64,000 bases of DNA from 2-02-FULL-45-10 sp964478235 (lineage in GTDB: Bacteria > Patescibacteriota > Patescibacteriia > Magasanikbacterales > GWA2-37-8). The position numbers and the translations under genes are program-made. The stretch is taken from NCBI GenBank assembly GCA_964478235.1, contig CAYZGX010000001.1:62001-126000 (forward strand). The letters are read 5' to 3'. Below are positions 42,073-51,546 of this stretch, one piece after another. The stretch's first letter is position 1. Each line of letters begins with the position of its first letter. The notes below the pieces were generated by a model that saw nothing but the letters and a program-made list of their open reading frames with translations, did no database searches and was not told the DNA's origin.

Positions 42073-42549
42073 TTAAGCGGACATTTCAACTTCTTCGGAT
42101 TTTTTTGAAGACGTCTTAGAAGATCGTTTTGTTTCAGCAGCTTCAAGCCCTGGCATTAGAACTTTACCAGCAACCAACGCCCCAGCTTCAATCACCAATG
42201 TTTTAACTTCAATATCTCCCATAACGCGAGCGGTGGAAGTGAGTTCAAGCATTTCTTTAATTTTCATATTCCCGCGCACCTCACCAGCAATTTGAGCCGA
42301 GCCGGCGCGAACATTGGCGGTGATGCGAGCCCCAGGCTCAACCGACAAATGACGACTCGTGTGAACGCTACCAGCTACTGTTCCTTTAACAATAATGTTG
42401 CCTTCAGAGGCAAAATCACCTTCAACATTCACCGATGGGCCAACCACGGTTTCTACTTCGTCATGACCTTCTTCGGCCATTGGAGCATCGACGTCCATAC
42501 CTTCAAGCTCAAAAGATTGTTTGCTGGAGGCATTTTTTTGAAAAATCAT
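42073..42549 (-). CDS. Bactofilin (polymer-forming cytoskeletal protein)
   Basis: 158 residues. The central beta-helix (VVGPSVNVEGDFASEGNIIVKGTVAGSV, then NVRAGSAQIAGEVRGNMKIKE) is characteristic of the bactofilin domain, flanked by short charged tails. Bactofilins polymerise without nucleotide and help shape cells or localise partners. Confidence 0.9.
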   Translation of the reverse strand: MIFQKNASSKQSFELEGMDVDAPMAEEGHDEVETVVGPSVNVEGDFASEGNIIVKGTVAGSVHTSRHLSVEPGARITANVRAGSAQIAGEVRGNMKIKEMLELTSTARVMGDIEVKTLVIEAGALVAGKVLMPGLEAAETKRSSKTSSKKSEEVEMSA

Positions 42550-42599
42550 AGAATTGACGAAGTTAAATGATGAAGGGGAAAAGATTGAAGAATAGGGAT

Positions 42600-42628
42600 A
42601 GTATACAACTTTTTAAAAAAATTGACAA
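42600..42628 (-). promoter_or_regulatory. Bactofilin operon promoter
   Basis: Minus-strand TTGTCA (42623-42628), 17-base spacer, TATACT (42600-42605). Confidence 0.75.
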
Positions 42629-42656
42629 ACAGCGCGCTGACTACTTTTGGTATTCA

Positions 42657-44261
42657 TCAACCGGTATGGTCGAGCGGGACAGAAAAACCAAAGCTACTCC
42701 CCTTGCCAAGACCAGTGCTATGAGCCCAAATCTTACCCTGATGTGCTTCGATAAACTTACGACATACATAGAGCCCCAAACCTGTGCCGTTGACGTTAGT
42801 ACCCTTCACATTGTTGCCCCGATAAAACTTCTGGAAGAAATTGGCCGCATCAACTTTATCAAAGCCAAAACCACGATCCTTTACTTCCACCACCAAAGAC
42901 GTATCCTCACGTCGAACTGACACCACAATCGTCCCCTTGGTGCTATATTTAATAGCATTATCCACAAAATTAAAGAGTACATGACGAATCTTTTCTTCAT
43001 CAATCATCACTGCTGGGCTATTTTTAGGAAGTACTGAGTCAATCTTGAGCCCTTTTTGTTCTGCTCTATCTTTGAGTTCGTGTTCAACACTCAAAACAAT
43101 GTCCGCCATGTCATGCTTCACAAAATCAAACTTCGTTCTCCCCTGTTCAATGCGGGTAATATTCAAAAATTCATCAACCAATTTCACGAGGCGCGAATTA
43201 CTTTCGTCCATATTACCGAGCACTTCCACCATTTTCTTGGTGACTTTGCCATAGCCACCGTCGCGAATAAGCTCAATATACCCATTTAAAATAGATAACG
43301 GAGTGCGGAGCTGATGCGCTGCAATCGACAAGAAATCGGTCTTTTGGCGATCGAGCTCTTGCAGACGAAGATTGGCCTGCTCAAGCGACTGCGCGAGCTG
43401 GGTAATTTCTTCACGACGTTTTACTTCTTTACCAACAGATTTAATCAACTGCAAACCAATCGCCGCGACCACCACTGCAAACACCACACGCAGAGCAATA
43501 TCAAACAAGGAACGAGCGAAGAAGATTTGCATCACCATGGTAAAAACAGTAGAACCAACCAGCACTTCGGTGGCAATAACTTTTGTCCCCAAGAGATGGT
43601 GACGACTAACTGCATAAAACAACATCACTGGGAAAATTAAACCGGTGAGATACGAAAATGGAAACCGTGTATCAATGTTGTAGGCAAACAAATAAGCCGA
43701 TCCGCCGATAAAAATCACGATCGCAAAGGCGATGAATACATAAATTGTCTGCAAGCGAACAATACGCTCCGTCGTCTTTCTAAAAAACGACATCAAGTTA
43801 CTAAAGAAGAGACCGGTGCCAAGGAAAAAATATCCCAAGAAAAAATGATGTAAAATGCGCGCCTGACTATGGACACCCCACCAAAAATAATTAACCCCAT
43901 CAACAAAGTACGGTGACCTTGTCGCAACAGCAAAACTAATAGCTAATAAGTAGTTTAAAACTAGAAGCGCTCGTTGTTGGCGCAAGCGATTGGTAAAAAT
44001 CAAACTAAAATGATGCATGAACGGTGGCATAAAGGCCACACCAGCATAGACAATCTTATCCCAAAACACCGCGGCATTTGGCTCGTTGCGAAACGCAAAC
44101 ATCATAAATGTGCCGAGCATCCAGCAAAACATACTCATACAAAAACCAAACAGTAGTTGGTTCATGCGTGAGCGAACATCTTTTTGTAAAATAAATAAAC
44201 CGAACAACAAGACGAAGAACGCACAAGTGAACGGTAAAATAGTATAGAAGTCAAGAAGCAT
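42657..44261 (-). CDS. Sensor histidine kinase with multi-helix membrane domain
   Basis: 534 residues from ATG at 44261 (MLLDFYTILPFTC). Seven to eight amino-terminal transmembrane helices (residues about 5-250, like the MHYT/7TM-type kinases), a coiled linker, HisKA with phosphoacceptor His near residue 316 (AAHQLRTPLSILNGY), and a complete HATPase with NAIKYS, DRGFGF and GTGLGLYVCRKF. No response regulator is adjacent, so it may pair with the orphan regulator at 4244. The start codon lies only 2-3 bases after the predicted transcription start. Confidence 0.92.
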   Translation of the reverse strand: MLLDFYTILPFTCAFFVLLFGLFILQKDVRSRMNQLLFGFCMSMFCWMLGTFMMFAFRNEPNAAVFWDKIVYAGVAFMPPFMHHFSLIFTNRLRQQRALLVLNYLLAISFAVATRSPYFVDGVNYFWWGVHSQARILHHFFLGYFFLGTGLFFSNLMSFFRKTTERIVRLQTIYVFIAFAIVIFIGGSAYLFAYNIDTRFPFSYLTGLIFPVMLFYAVSRHHLLGTKVIATEVLVGSTVFTMVMQIFFARSLFDIALRVVFAVVVAAIGLQLIKSVGKEVKRREEITQLAQSLEQANLRLQELDRQKTDFLSIAAHQLRTPLSILNGYIELIRDGGYGKVTKKMVEVLGNMDESNSRLVKLVDEFLNITRIEQGRTKFDFVKHDMADIVLSVEHELKDRAEQKGLKIDSVLPKNSPAVMIDEEKIRHVLFNFVDNAIKYSTKGTIVVSVRREDTSLVVEVKDRGFGFDKVDAANFFQKFYRGNNVKGTNVNGTGLGLYVCRKFIEAHQGKIWAHSTGLGKGSSFGFSVPLDHTG

Positions 44262-44270
44262 ACTAGGAAT

Positions 44271-44276
44271 AGTATA
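44271..44276 (-). promoter_or_regulatory. -10 box of the sensor kinase gene, leaderless start
   Basis: Minus-strand TATACT lies 9 bases before ATG; transcription should start 2-3 bases before the codon. The -35 region (TTTAGA or TTTTTA) is poor. Confidence 0.6.
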
Positions 44277-44303
44277 CCACAAAAAAGTCTGTCTAAAAAC
44301 AGT

Positions 44304-44328
44304 TGACCCCGCGTGTTGCACGCGGGGT
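44304..44328 (-). terminator. Terminator after the acyl-ACP-reductase-like gene
   Basis: GACCCCGCGTG / CACGCGGGGTC stem, 10 or 11 base pairs, about 50 bases after the stop codon and followed by a T-rich tract. Confidence 0.85.
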
Positions 44329-44378
44329 CGGTCTGCCAAATCGAGATTCATTCTTCCGTTGCAGAAGAAAAAACCTAC

Positions 44379-45638
44379 TTACTGATGCGCGCCGCTTTGA
44401 ACGGCACGGCTCCGAGTCGGAGGCGGAGCCGAATGACGAACGAACTCAGCGACATACTCCCAGGAGTGAACCCGGCCGAAACTAACCGGAGCCTGCGGAG
44501 CAAAGCCGAGGGGCGGAAAAAACTTCTCACACCACTCAAGCTCTTCAATCGGGATATGCGCACCAACCACATGCCCCTTGAAGCCGTACATTGCCCGAGC
44601 AATCGTTTCAAGCGTACACCCCCACAATGTGAGGTGTCCGCCCGCTCCAACATCTTCAAGTGGCACTCCCCGATGAAGTCCAAAACGCTCTGGCAAAGCA
44701 ATTTCAGGGATATGGCCACACCCGGAGGTGAGAACCAGTTTCCCCTGCCAATCATCTTCCTCCCGCGTGGCCGCCGGAGTTGTGATGTCGAGAACGAGCG
44801 TCCCTGGATTTACCATCGAAGGCTGGAACACATCGCCGTTGGTAGCGAGAATCACCAGGTTGACCCGGTGCTGAACGCAGGCGGTCGTAGCATCTTGCGA
44901 CACCACCACTTCACCATCGTCCAATCGAACCTCGCTTTGGAGCACTTCCAATCGGTCGAGGTTTTTACGCTCGCCCGGCTTATCAGGACGCCCCACGAGC
45001 ACAATGGCCTCTGGCCGAAGCCGAGGCAAAGTGCGCGACACGAGATCGCCAATAGCTCCATTAGCGCCAATAATGGCCACTCGGAACCCCGGCTTGAATT
45101 CCGCCAGGCGAATGGTCTCGAGCAGAAGGTGAGCCGTTCCAGCATCACCATGTGTCGTCGTGACAGATCGAGCCAATTCCGGGTGACGATTCAAAAAAAC
45201 TTCTCCGTGATCAGTCGCGTTCTTCATGAACGCCCCCCAACCAATCGTCAGAGGAACCTTATTACGGAGCGCATTCAAAACCGCCCGAAGAGCAAAAAAC
45301 TCAGCCCACGTGTAGGCTTTGTTCTCACCCTTGGTCTCACGAAAAAACCGCGGACCAAACACCGGCACGATGTCAAAATCTACCCGAACAGGCTGGGCGT
45401 GACTACGCGGCGGCGGAATCACCGGAAAACTGAACCAGTCGACAAGACCAGGCACTTCGCCCTTGTCGAGATCCGGCCAGTTGCAACCAGTGTCATTCAG
45501 ACATTCGCCAATCAGCTGGGACGACAGATACCCAGGCAGTAGAGCGTTACTTCCAAAAGCCACCCGTGGCAAAACAGTATGCCGATCACGCATAGCGCAC
45601 CTCATTGCCCTGGTGGGCAGAAATAGAAAGAGCGACAT
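44379..45638 (-). CDS. Acyl-ACP reductase-like NAD(P)-binding protein
   Basis: 419 residues. A Rossmann motif VAIIGANGAIGDLVSRTL lies mid-protein, preceded by SVTTTHGDAGTAHLL. Order and motifs follow cyanobacterial long-chain acyl-ACP reductase (AAR): TTGNTHTA-like segment, GATGDIG-like loop, a conserved tail. A Cys near residue 340 (TLWGCTLETIARAMYG) aligns with the AAR catalytic Cys. AAR makes fatty aldehydes from acyl-ACP. GC-rich; ATG after GAGGGGG. Other saccharopine-type reductases remain possible. Confidence 0.65.
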   Translation of the reverse strand: MSLFLFLPTRAMRCAMRDRHTVLPRVAFGSNALLPGYLSSQLIGECLNDTGCNWPDLDKGEVPGLVDWFSFPVIPPPRSHAQPVRVDFDIVPVFGPRFFRETKGENKAYTWAEFFALRAVLNALRNKVPLTIGWGAFMKNATDHGEVFLNRHPELARSVTTTHGDAGTAHLLLETIRLAEFKPGFRVAIIGANGAIGDLVSRTLPRLRPEAIVLVGRPDKPGERKNLDRLEVLQSEVRLDDGEVVVSQDATTACVQHRVNLVILATNGDVFQPSMVNPGTLVLDITTPAATREEDDWQGKLVLTSGCGHIPEIALPERFGLHRGVPLEDVGAGGHLTLWGCTLETIARAMYGFKGHVVGAHIPIEELEWCEKFFPPLGFAPQAPVSFGRVHSWEYVAEFVRHSAPPPTRSRAVQSGAHQ

Positions 45639-45687
45639 TGCCCCCTCGCCACAACTTCGCCAAACGAAGCTTTAGCCAAAGGACACA

Positions 45688-46050
45688 CTAATCACGAAAT
45701 CGTCCCAAATTAATATCGAGCGCCTCATAGAGTGCTTGCAGCAAACCGCGAGAGACTTCACCTTTTTTCGCCAGTAAATGCTCGCGCCCCAACCGAGTCA
45801 TTTCATATAATCGGCAAACCCCCTCTTCACCAAGACCAGTATCTTTAGTTTTGAGGACTACTTCATTTTTAAAAACTTTATTCTTGTTTACATACGGCTC
45901 CACCGGCACCACCAAGACCGAACTTAGCCGCTCATTAAGAAGCGTATCCTGCAAAACGACAACCAATGTATCCACCCCTTCAATCTGAGCTATAAAAATA
46001 TCTCCGCGTTTAATAGCTCCACAATACATTGTGTCAAAATCAAATGGCAT
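45688..46050 (-). CDS. MazF/PemK-type toxin (mRNA endoribonuclease)
   Basis: 120 residues. KRGDIFIAQIEGVDTLVVVLQD and then SSVLVVPVEPYV fit the PemK/MazF fold, with TRLGREHLLAKKGEVSR near the end. ATG 46050 follows the antitoxin stop after one base. MazF toxins cleave RNA at specific sites; the recognition sequence is not predictable. Confidence 0.8.
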   Translation of the reverse strand: MPFDFDTMYCGAIKRGDIFIAQIEGVDTLVVVLQDTLLNERLSSVLVVPVEPYVNKNKVFKNEVVLKTKDTGLGEEGVCRLYEMTRLGREHLLAKKGEVSRGLLQALYEALDINLGRFRD

Positions 46051-46051
46051 A

Positions 46052-46252
46052 CTAAGTGCGGTTTTTACCAATGCCCTCAAGTTCATCCTCTATCGCTTTA
46101 ATTTCTGCTTCACGACGAAAACGTTCCAAACACTCCACGACAAACTCACTTCGCCGACCATGTGGAAACGTCTTACGAAAATACGCTGCCACTGACTTTG
46201 GCAGTTTGAGCGTCACTCGCTCCACCCCTTCAATTGTGGACTTTTTAGGCAT
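46052..46252 (-). CDS. Ribbon-helix-helix antitoxin
   Basis: 66 residues: VERVTLKLPKSVAAYFRKTFPHGRRSEFVVECLERF is a typical ribbon-helix-helix DNA-binding core followed by an acidic carboxy-terminal tail that would bind the toxin. It is preceded by repeated operator half-sites. Together with 45688-46050 it forms a toxin-antitoxin pair. Confidence 0.8.
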   Translation of the reverse strand: MPKKSTIEGVERVTLKLPKSVAAYFRKTFPHGRRSEFVVECLERFRREAEIKAIEDELEGIGKNRT

Positions 46253-46261
46253 ACTAAAACA

Positions 46262-46311
46262 TATAGTACACCTTTTGAGGTGTACTATACAGGTGTACTT
46301 ATGTGGATAAA
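46262..46311 (-). promoter_or_regulatory. Toxin-antitoxin promoter with operator repeats
   Basis: An inverted repeat (arms TATAGTACACC and GGTGTACTATA, 46262-46289, six-base gap) plus a third half-site AGGTGTACT (46291-46299). The -10 box TATAGT (46284-46289) lies inside it, and TTTATC (46306-46311) is a possible -35. The antitoxin probably binds here and represses the pair. Confidence 0.78.
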
Positions 46312-46323
46312 CGCATTTTAGAC

Positions 46324-48024
46324 CTACATTTCATCAACAGGGTTGATTGAGAGAAGTGCCAAAGTATTAGTCAGTCCTTGTTTGGCAGCCAGCGCGAGCG
46401 CCAGACGAGCTTTGGTCAAAGCCATATTCTCAGCCCCAGCAATACTACAAGTGTTATAAAAGTCATTAAAGGCTTTAGCAGTATCAAAGGCATAACGGGC
46501 AATCACCGAAGGATTATACTGCTCGAGCGCTTTTTGGGTCACCGCACCAAAATTACCAAGCATCACTGCCAACTCTTTTTCTTGCGGAGCGGTGAGAAGT
46601 GAAAAATCAGGAGCCCCACTTAATTCCCCTACTTTTTTCACAATACTATTAATACGAGCAATGGCGTACAACACGTACGGGCCGCTGAAGCCTTCCACCG
46701 ATGTAGCCTCTTTGGTATCAAAAACAATATTTTTATTCGCTTCATGCTTTTGCATATCAAATTTAAGCGCAGCCATAGTGAGCGCTTTAGCGGTGGCATG
46801 AATTTTCTTATCAGACCATTCTGGATGATGTTCTCGGGTAGCTACAAGCAAACTTTCAAGCACGGTGTCGCGCAAATCTTCGTACAAAATAACATTGCCG
46901 GTACGCGAAGACATTTTGCCTTCTGGCAAGGTCACCAAGCCGTAATTAATGTGCGTCAGTTTTTTCTTGAATCCCATAAGCTCTAAAATTTTGTAGAGCT
47001 GTCGGAAATAGAACGTTTGTTCTTGGCCGGTAATCACAATACTTTCATCAACAGCGAATTTTTTGAACTTCAACTCAGCCAATGGTAAGTCACTGGTGAG
47101 GTACAAGCCAACGCCGTTGGATTTGCGCACCAAAGCAACATCAAGACCGTAGGAAGTTAGATCGACAATAATCGCCCCGCCCTCGCCCACTGTCGCAATA
47201 CCACGCTTCAAAAGATCGTCAACAATGCCCTGCCCAGTAGCTTTAATATCTTTTTCAAAAAAGACCGCGTCGTGTTTTACTCCTAATTCTTTGAAGAGTG
47301 CTTCAAATTTTTTGGTACTCCACTCGCGAGTGGTCATAAAAGTGCGCCAAATACCGCGATCTTTCGCTTCCAATTGTTTTTGGATAACCGCCACCTCATC
47401 GGCCGCCTCCGGATGATCGACAATATACTGACTCGCTTCGGCATAAATCATGCCCAACCATTTTTGTTTGTTTTCTGGCGGAGCTTCATCAGCATGAAAT
47501 TTAAACAAGCCCCACAAACATTTAGCTACATGAGCACCAAAGTCGTTGAGATAATTTACCACCGTCACATGATGACCATTGGAGCGATAGAGACCAACCA
47601 AAGTATTACCAATACAAACATTGCGGAAATGCCCGATATGGAATTCTTTATGGGTGTTATTAGACGGATATTCAATCAAAACTTTTTGCATTTTCTTTTT
47701 CTCCAACTTCACGACACCGTACTTTTCTTTGTCTTCCAAAATAGCCGAAACAACGTCAGCAATCACCGCCTCTGAACGAACAAAGAAATTAACGTAGGGG
47801 CCAAACGCCACAACTCGCTCAATTCCAAGCTTTGGGTTGAGCACAACTGCCGAAGCTAACTCTTTGGCTACCTCAACCGGGTTCTTACCTGCTGATTTAG
47901 CCATCGCAAAACACGGAAAGGCAAAATCACCCATTTCCGGCTTTGGTGGGGTCGAAAAGGTGATTTCCCCTGCCACCCCCGCCTTAACCAATAGTTTTTC
48001 AATAATAGATTGCCAGCTTTGCAT
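46324..48024 (-). CDS. argS: Arginyl-tRNA synthetase
   Basis: 566 residues from ATG at 48024 (MQSWQSIIEKLLVKAG). Class I signatures: HIGH in KEFHIGHFRNVCIGNTL and the GKMSSRTGN form of KMSKS, then the anticodon-binding domain. Charges tRNA-Arg. The upstream start is rejected because it overlaps the promoter. Confidence 0.96.
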   Translation of the reverse strand: MQSWQSIIEKLLVKAGVAGEITFSTPPKPEMGDFAFPCFAMAKSAGKNPVEVAKELASAVVLNPKLGIERVVAFGPYVNFFVRSEAVIADVVSAILEDKEKYGVVKLEKKKMQKVLIEYPSNNTHKEFHIGHFRNVCIGNTLVGLYRSNGHHVTVVNYLNDFGAHVAKCLWGLFKFHADEAPPENKQKWLGMIYAEASQYIVDHPEAADEVAVIQKQLEAKDRGIWRTFMTTREWSTKKFEALFKELGVKHDAVFFEKDIKATGQGIVDDLLKRGIATVGEGGAIIVDLTSYGLDVALVRKSNGVGLYLTSDLPLAELKFKKFAVDESIVITGQEQTFYFRQLYKILELMGFKKKLTHINYGLVTLPEGKMSSRTGNVILYEDLRDTVLESLLVATREHHPEWSDKKIHATAKALTMAALKFDMQKHEANKNIVFDTKEATSVEGFSGPYVLYAIARINSIVKKVGELSGAPDFSLLTAPQEKELAVMLGNFGAVTQKALEQYNPSVIARYAFDTAKAFNDFYNTCSIAGAENMALTKARLALALAAKQGLTNTLALLSINPVDEM

Positions 48025-48046
48025 AGTAGGTATAGTCAATGCTCGG

Positions 48047-48075
48047 AGTATAGCAAAGGGGGCGGGTTTTGTCAC
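48047..48075 (-). promoter_or_regulatory. argS promoter
   Basis: Minus-strand GTGACA (48070-48075), 17-base spacer, TATACT (48047-48052); lies within the stop region of the giant surface-protein gene. Confidence 0.7.
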
Positions 48076-51000
48076 GAATTGGTTGAGGTGGCTGAAGCTG
48101 ACGGAACTGGATCAAACGGATAGACTACACTAGAGAACGTGACATTTTCTGGCAAACCATTGATGGTGGTTGAAGAGGTCCCCACCCGAAGACCGTACAA
48201 AACGTTGGCTATTTCTACATTTTGCAAATACACTTCTCCCCCATCAACCAAAAGCCCTGTAGTTGAAAGCCCCGGAAGCGTGGAATGACCCAAGCGCGTA
48301 TTTTCTATCACCAGTTTTGATTGCGAAGAGTATATTGTATTGCCTGGTGCGCGATTATCAATAATCGAACTATTCGTAATCACCACATCGCTTTGAAGAG
48401 AAGCTGTAATCGCTCCACCAAAATCTGGCACAAACGGAAATGTGTAATTAGCTCCGGTTACTTGAGCTCCTGATATACGCCCCACTCCTCCGACAAAACG
48501 AATTCCGTTCCACCACTTCTCTGAACCAAAGGAAGAAAAAATAACTGGGTCAGCTTCCACACCCTGTACATCAAGTTCGCCTTTCACTTCAAGTAGTGAG
48601 CTATCTCGCATAAAAATATGACTACCTGATTCGATACTCATTTTTCCTGTTGGAGAGATAGTCGTATTGGTTAGAAGCATTGGCCAATCTTTTGATATAG
48701 AGACGGTAGAAGTGATAAGCGCCCCAATACTGTGCACACCTGAAAAAACCGAATTACTAAACTTCAGCTGAGATACTACTGGCCAAACACCACTAACCCG
48801 AATTGGGCCTTCCGAATGGGTAAACGAATCAAAGGTTGACTCACCAATCGAAAGAATTGCGCTTTCCGTTTCAACAGCTTTTTCACCACGAATAAAATTT
48901 GTATTCAACACGTCAACCGAACCGCCCGAGGCAAAAATCGTCGTTGGACCATTGTCGCTAAAGACGGAACTACGAATCAGTAAATTAGCGCTTTCGATTC
49001 GAACAGCTTGAGTGAAAAAAGAACTAAAAACATCATTAGCCAAACGAAACGGTCGACCTGCAAAACGAACCACGGCATACGACAGCTCGCCTGATGAACC
49101 AGGATAAAATCGAAGACCGCGCCAATCGCCGGCTTGCGGGGTAGACGAAGGCCAGGAACCCACAAGATGAAGAGTTGCATCTCTGCCAGATGTAAAAACT
49201 ATCTGATTTTCACTATCACCTTGGGCTTTTAAAGATCCATACACATCCAATCGCGCGTCAGTATAATAGCTTTTTATAACTACACCGGGAGAAACATTTA
49301 CCGTACACCCTTGAGGAATCTGATAATACTGCAATAAATATGGATTATGCGCCGGAGAAAGTGTCCGGTGGCAATCATTTTCTACACCATCCAAGACTAA
49401 AGAACCAAAATTACTTTGGCGTGGTGAAGCCTTGAGATACGCACCATTTTGCGCCCGCCCAACAACGCGACTACCAAGGCTGCTTTGCCAATTAGTCGGA
49501 TCGCTACTGCTTGCACTAGCCGAAATACGCTCCATAGAGGCAAACGAAGTGGTATTCCCTGCTGGCCAACCCTGATTAAACGAAACGCTATCAATCAACG
49601 TGCTTGAAGAATTAAAAAGAGCAATCGTTCCACCAGTATCTCGAAAAGTAATATCACTATAGATAATGTCAGCAGTTACATCATTTACCGCCTGATCACG
49701 CATTTTTTCCAACAACAAAAATCCTTGTGGAGGAATAACTCTGTTAGGCGATTTACTTACAAACCATAGAACAGTATCAACCCGCACCTGCCAACCAGTA
49801 ATATCTATTGGAGCATCGGTAGTATTTTTGAGCTCAAACCATTCATCAAATTGAGTGGTCTGCCCCGTCCCCGCCCAAGCAATTTCGTTAATAACTACCA
49901 CTGGGGCAGATAGCTCGTTTACAACTACACTAGTCGAAGTAACGACGAGTGTAGTGGTTGCTATTACAAGAGGCGTAGAAGTGGGCATTAGTCCCATCTC
50001 AATTAACGTCGTTGTTGTAACAGCAGATGAAGACAAACTAGTTGTTTCAACTCCAGTTGACGTTGTTGCGGGCGGAATAGATAACACAAGACTAGCCTCT
50101 CCTGAAACGACCGGCGCAAAAACAGCCGGAGCAGCTCCACCACCAGAGGGAATAAACTCGGTGGCGGGGACAGCGTTTGGTAGATATACCGGATAATCAA
50201 CGACGATCGGCTGTAATTCATTAACAGGCGAAACAACTTCAAACGCCACGGGCTTATCAGAAATCACAGAAAATGTCGGAACAACTTTTATCCCAAGAAC
50301 CTGACCTGACAATGTTTTTGGAGATTGAATGACAGCCGAAGAAGAAGCTGCTACTGAAATTTTAGACGGCGCAGGAGAAAGTTCATCACTTTCTGAGCTC
50401 AAAAAAATACTACGCACATCATCAACAAACGCGAGTGCAAGTGTTTTAAAATAGGTCACGCCTGTCAAAAGCGAAAACACCTTTGACTCCGGACGAGCGA
50501 CAACCGGCTTGGTCATATCGCCACGCTCTATCGCCTCAACTTCATCAAAAAACAACGCTATAACACCCGCCCCATAAAGAATGGCCTGCCGAGAAAGACG
50601 TTTAAAGTATGCCTCCAAAATAACCGTCTCTTGCGGCGATGCTAACGAGAATATTTTCTTAAAAATACCATCAGATTTAATCACTTCAACACGAGCCAGA
50701 GGAAAAACCACCCCACGTTCATCTCGCCCATAGGCAAATTCAGTATCAACCGACACCACTGCTGGCAAAGCATAGCGAGTGTTTGTGATAGTGTCTTTAC
50801 TAAAAAAATGAGTGGCTGAATAATATGCTAACGAGTCAAAGCACCAACCAAGCGACGAAACATGAATAGGCCGATCCCCCATTTTCCATAAAGATTCTGC
50901 GGTGATAGGCATGTGCGACCGAAAAAATTGGCTGGCGTACAATTCGTACGGACTTCCAATATCACCCGTTAACGAATACAGTGGGTGGGCATGTGTATCA

Positions 51001-51533
51001 TTGCGAGTATGGTCTGGTACTGTCGCATCTTCAAGCAGGTGTAAAACATGTCCCAAAATACGCAAAGACTCTTTTCTATCCTGCTGAACAGTCATTGTGT
51101 ATAATCCACGCTGCCAACTCCTATCTCCACCGAAATCACGATACCGCATTTGAGCCTCTGACGATTCAGCCCAGCGTTTGGAAGTAAGCGGGGACACATC
51201 GGATAGCAGTATGCGGGACAGAAGTTGGGCAGTTGTGGAAGAAATTCGCCCAAAGTGCTCCCCGGTCCATCCTTGATTAAGGATTGGGTCGTAAAAATGA
51301 TTTATCCAACGAGGCCACACATCCTCATCAATACTTCCTTGTACCACCAATTCCTTTTCTTCTGCAGTCAGAGCACGACTAGGGTACGTTTTATTAAACA
51401 ATTCCACCATTTCGTCAGTCAACGCCGGATGAGTTGTTTCGTCATCATATGACAGAAGCAAAATCGGAATAAGAACTCCTAATAAGATAAAAATTAGCAA
51501 CAAAAAAAACACCTTTCCCCTCCTTTGCGACAT
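48072..51533 (-). CDS. Giant surface protein: phospholipase/nuclease-like, LTD and beta-helix domains
   Basis: 1153 residues. Signal/anchor helix (residues about 8-28), then a zinc-dependent phospholipase C/P1-nuclease-like domain (THPAL near residue 34; HVLHLLEDATVPDHTRND near 160-178), a Ser/Thr/Pro-rich linker (about 370-540), a lamin-tail domain (INEIAWAGTG at about 547, then WFELKNTTDAPIDITGW), and from about 720 a right-handed beta-helix with parallel-strand repeats (SIIDNRAPGNTIYSS). Probably attached to the cell surface for contact or for degrading a host or environmental polymer. Confidence 0.8.
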   Translation of the reverse strand: MSQRRGKVFFLLLIFILLGVLIPILLLSYDDETTHPALTDEMVELFNKTYPSRALTAEEKELVVQGSIDEDVWPRWINHFYDPILNQGWTGEHFGRISSTTAQLLSRILLSDVSPLTSKRWAESSEAQMRYRDFGGDRSWQRGLYTMTVQQDRKESLRILGHVLHLLEDATVPDHTRNDTHAHPLYSLTGDIGSPYELYASQFFRSHMPITAESLWKMGDRPIHVSSLGWCFDSLAYYSATHFFSKDTITNTRYALPAVVSVDTEFAYGRDERGVVFPLARVEVIKSDGIFKKIFSLASPQETVILEAYFKRLSRQAILYGAGVIALFFDEVEAIERGDMTKPVVARPESKVFSLLTGVTYFKTLALAFVDDVRSIFLSSESDELSPAPSKISVAASSSAVIQSPKTLSGQVLGIKVVPTFSVISDKPVAFEVVSPVNELQPIVVDYPVYLPNAVPATEFIPSGGGAAPAVFAPVVSGEASLVLSIPPATTSTGVETTSLSSSAVTTTTLIEMGLMPTSTPLVIATTTLVVTSTSVVVNELSAPVVVINEIAWAGTGQTTQFDEWFELKNTTDAPIDITGWQVRVDTVLWFVSKSPNRVIPPQGFLLLEKMRDQAVNDVTADIIYSDITFRDTGGTIALFNSSSTLIDSVSFNQGWPAGNTTSFASMERISASASSSDPTNWQSSLGSRVVGRAQNGAYLKASPRQSNFGSLVLDGVENDCHRTLSPAHNPYLLQYYQIPQGCTVNVSPGVVIKSYYTDARLDVYGSLKAQGDSENQIVFTSGRDATLHLVGSWPSSTPQAGDWRGLRFYPGSSGELSYAVVRFAGRPFRLANDVFSSFFTQAVRIESANLLIRSSVFSDNGPTTIFASGGSVDVLNTNFIRGEKAVETESAILSIGESTFDSFTHSEGPIRVSGVWPVVSQLKFSNSVFSGVHSIGALITSTVSISKDWPMLLTNTTISPTGKMSIESGSHIFMRDSSLLEVKGELDVQGVEADPVIFSSFGSEKWWNGIRFVGGVGRISGAQVTGANYTFPFVPDFGGAITASLQSDVVITNSSIIDNRAPGNTIYSSQSKLVIENTRLGHSTLPGLSTTGLLVDGGEVYLQNVEIANVLYGLRVGTSSTTINGLPENVTFSSVVYPFDPVPSASATSTNS

Positions 51534-51546
51534 ATGTATAGAAGAA

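Noticed and set aside
44313..45542. 409-residue open frame on the plus strand, opposite the acyl-ACP-reductase-like gene
   Set aside because: No ribosome binding site, no recognisable motif, and the minus strand has a Rossmann motif and SD. Long antisense frames are expected in GC-rich genes.
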